Shown here one piece after another: positions 5,790 to 7,398 of a DNA stretch of 7,398 nucleotides. The notes under the pieces were generated by a model. It was not told where the DNA came from. It worked only from the letters and a program-made list of their open reading frames with translations, and ran no database searches. This DNA is from Veillonella sp. (GTDB taxonomy: Bacteria > Bacillota > Negativicutes > Veillonellales > Veillonellaceae): assembly GCA_019419725.1 (NCBI GenBank), contig DXZL01000069.1, positions 1 through 7,398 on the forward strand, written 5' to 3'. Positions within the stretch are counted from its first letter, which is position 1, and every line of letters starts with the position of its first letter. The position numbers were made by a program, and so were the translations under genes.

Positions 5790-6551
5790 TTATATTTCAT
5801 CTAAAATATTTTGAACCCTTTTCATATCCGTATCACATTGTTGTTTCCATGTAAGTGCGACACCTGTAATATAGCCTTTACGGGCAAATTCTACATCTGT
5901 AGGAACACTTTCAGCACCATAGTCTAGCTCGCCAGCTAACCAATAATAATCCTGTCCTCTTGAATTAATGCGAGCTTCGATAATATTACTGTAGGTTTGT
6001 AAGCCTTGGCTCACCATTTTAAAATGATCCCAATCACATGTGCCACGTAATGGGAAGTTCACATTTAGTAAACCGCTAAACTGACCCGCCACATAAATTT
6101 TCTCAATCAATTCATGTATAAATGGATGCATCTCGTCTCCCCGTTCAACAGAATATCTCTCAACAGATAATGCTAAACCGGGAATACCGTAAAAACCACT
6201 TTCCATAGCTGCCGAAACAGTGCCGGAATACAATACATCAGAGCCTAAATTAAATCCATGATTAATTCCAGAAATTACAAGATCTGGCATATCATCAGTC
6301 AATAAATAACTGAGACCGAACTTCATGCAATCGGACGGCGTTCCCGTTAGAGCATAAAGGCGAGGATTTTCATCCTCGCCATTGCAAGCATCTAATTTCA
6401 ATGGAACCTCGGTCGTCAATGCATGGGATTTAGCACTTTGCTCATTAGCAGGTGCTACAACGGTAATTCTATAATATTGACTTAAATACGATGCAAGATG
6501 ACGTAAACCATCTGCTAAAATGCCATCGTCATTACACATTAAAATATGCAT
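5790..6551 (-). CDS. surE: 5'/3'-nucleotidase SurE
   Basis: SurE is a metal-dependent phosphatase that removes phosphate from nucleoside monophosphates and, in some species, cuts short polyphosphate. This copy has 253 residues, normal for the family. Counting from ATG 6551, the metal-site residues are Asp8 and Asp9 in NDDG (7-10), Ser39 in NEQSAKSH and Asn97 in SGINHG (94-99). Other family segments are GTPSDC (70-75) and YSGTVSAAMES (108-118). The longer frame begins at GTG 6557, but AGGAG lies 5 bases before ATG 6551 and overlaps the GTG region, so the ATG is preferred. The gene starts 17 bases after the glycosyltransferase stop with no promoter visible, so the two are probably co-transcribed. 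No terminator follows; the tRNA promoter begins almost at once. A perfect hairpin lies in the coding region near codons 58-65. Confidence 0.95.
   Translation of the reverse strand: MHILMCNDDGILADGLRHLASYLSQYYRITVVAPANEQSAKSHALTTEVPLKLDACNGEDENPRLYALTGTPSDCMKFGLSYLLTDDMPDLVISGINHGFNLGSDVLYSGTVSAAMESGFYGIPGLALSVERYSVERGDEMHPFIHELIEKIYVAGQFSGLLNVNFPLRGTCDWDHFKMVSQGLQTYSNIIEARINSRGQDYYWLAGELDYGAESVPTDVEFARKGYITGVALTWKQQCDTDMKRVQNILDEI
6359..6380 (-). repeat. Perfect intragenic hairpin with GAAA loop in surE
   Basis: In the surE transcript the arms GGCGAGGAT (6380-6372) and ATCCTCGCC (6367-6359) pair over 9 bp and close a GAAA loop, a stable GNRA tetraloop. Two more A-U pairs can form outside a U-U mismatch. 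Seven of the nine pairs lie in GGCGAGG, which is GC-rich for this genome. It encodes a polar stretch, G-E-D-E-N-P-R, in what is usually a variable part of SurE. Only TTTAT follows, so it is not a classic terminator. Confidence 0.6.
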
Positions 6552-6568
6552 AGTCACTCCTACAGATT

Positions 6569-7398
6569 CTATTTTTCATTCTTATTCATATTGCCCATAC
6601 GTGTTAATTTAACATCATCTAAGCCCACAGCTCTCGTATGGACTGTATGAGACCATACCTTATTATGACGGCGGAACCACCCTAAAATATTTACTGGAAT
6701 CCAAGAGTAAACAAATAATGGATATAGTAAATAGTAGAACCAAATCTTTGGTGGTACCTTGATTTTCAACAATACAATTAATGGGAATAGATATTGACCA
6801 ACACCTATAATTGTCCATACAGACATAGGCATAATTTGATACAAAATATTTGTATAAATTGGAGTATACGCATTGATGTAGGATAACACCAAGTATACGG
6901 TTGTCAACAATAAGAAATAAGGTTGACTCACTTGGAATATACCATCCAAAATCATAATATTCCCTGTTTTGATACCAATAGCAAATAATTTAGGAATATA
7001 TCGACCCGCACAGTCAAATTGCCCCTGAGCCCATCGTAAACGTTGTCTGCAAGAAGCCATCATAGTCGTAACCTTTTCATCGTATACGATAGCATCATGC
7101 CCCCAACAAGTACGGATACCATGAGTCAATAGTTTCATGGAAAATTCCATATCTTCGGTTAAGCTATTGCAATCCCAACCGTATTCGCGAATAATAGATG
7201 TACGAATACACATGCCTGTACCACCTAAAGCCGTAGATAATCCAAGACGATATTTTGCTAAATGCCACATATGGTTAACCATCCAAAAGGCGATAGAGAA
7301 CGTACCGGCTACCCAAGAGTCAGTTGGATTTTTAGAGTTCAAGTAACCTTGAATTACAGACTCACCTTTTTCAAGATGATCATTCATTTCTAACATAA
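6569..7398 (-). CDS. Membrane glycosyltransferase family 2, C-terminal part (5' end beyond window)
   Basis: This is the C-terminal 275 or so residues of a processive GT2 enzyme of the cellulose/poly-GlcNAc/hyaluronan synthase type, which polymerises sugars while passing the chain across the inner membrane. The frame is open to the right edge. The Met at 7396 is internal: the nucleotide-binding half with the DxD motif is missing, and no ribosome binding site is visible. Numbering from that Met, visible parts are VIQGYLNSKNPTDSW (14-28), the acceptor-site TED (80-82), and the QRLRW (118-122) form of the QxxRW motif. Hydrophobic segments at about 150-173, 190-212 and 217-241 are probable membrane spans, followed by a basic tail. 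The order TED, QxxRW, then C-terminal spans is diagnostic. The sugar and polymer cannot be told from this part. It precedes surE by 17 bases. Confidence 0.9.
   Translation of the reverse strand, partial: MLEMNDHLEKGESVIQGYLNSKNPTDSWVAGTFSIAFWMVNHMWHLAKYRLGLSTALGGTGMCIRTSIIREYGWDCNSLTEDMEFSMKLLTHGIRTCWGHDAIVYDEKVTTMMASCRQRLRWAQGQFDCAGRYIPKLFAIGIKTGNIMILDGIFQVSQPYFLLLTTVYLVLSYINAYTPIYTNILYQIMPMSVWTIIGVGQYLFPLIVLLKIKVPPKIWFYYLLYPLFVYSWIPVNILGWFRRHNKVWSHTVHTRAVGLDDVKLTRMGNMNKNEK

Noticed and set aside
5651..5854. Plus-strand open frame of 67 codons starting MVPEVGLEPTRCYPLDFESS
   Set aside because: It is the antisense of the tRNA-Leu gene. This kind of peptide is a well-known false gene call caused by translating tRNA complements.
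1..7398. Search for a mobile element, CRISPR array, toxin-antitoxin pair or phage genes
   Set aside because: No transposase, integrase, terminal repeats, spaced direct repeats or typical small paired genes were seen. Although a tRNA is present as a possible integration site, no duplicated tRNA end is found in the window.

Overview
All genes in this window lie on the minus strand, so transcription runs from the right end to the left. Base composition is AT-rich and Firmicutes-like. The gene set also carries marks of an outer-membrane bacterium: an AMIN-domain amidase, SurE and lipoproteins. This mix fits a diderm Firmicute of the Negativicutes, and the overall look suggests Veillonella or a close relative. 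That placement is an inference from gene content and style, not from a database match.

In transcription order, the right part (7398 to 5612) holds the C-terminal portion of a processive membrane glycosyltransferase (GT2, cellulose/poly-GlcNAc synthase type), cut by the window edge. Next come surE and a tRNA-Leu(CAA) gene. The tRNA has its own perfect consensus sigma-70-type promoter directly after the surE stop, and it ends in a strong hairpin terminator.

The middle part (5599 to 1750) begins with an unrecognised protein of 263 residues that looks like a small beta-propeller. Then comes a tightly packed run: acpS (holo-ACP synthase), a fused nnrE-nnrD gene (NAD(P)H-hydrate repair), and a secreted lipoprotein with a ComEC-type metallo-beta-lactamase domain. 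Within this run each stop codon is one base from the next start, and the ribosome binding site lies inside the last codons of the preceding gene, so translation is probably coupled.

The left part (1740 to 1) starts after a 245-base AT-rich gap. It holds a secreted AMIN + Amidase_3 N-acetylmuramoyl-L-alanine amidase and the start of a GerMN-domain lipoprotein, coupled to the amidase in the same way. These two probably act together on peptidoglycan in the cell envelope.

Several starts were moved from the longest open frame to the codon that fits the ribosome binding site. I see no mobile element, CRISPR array or phage gene. The window is mostly housekeeping. The items most worth a second look are the unknown propeller gene, a perfect 9-bp hairpin with a GAAA loop inside surE, and the free-standing ComEC-like lipoprotein.
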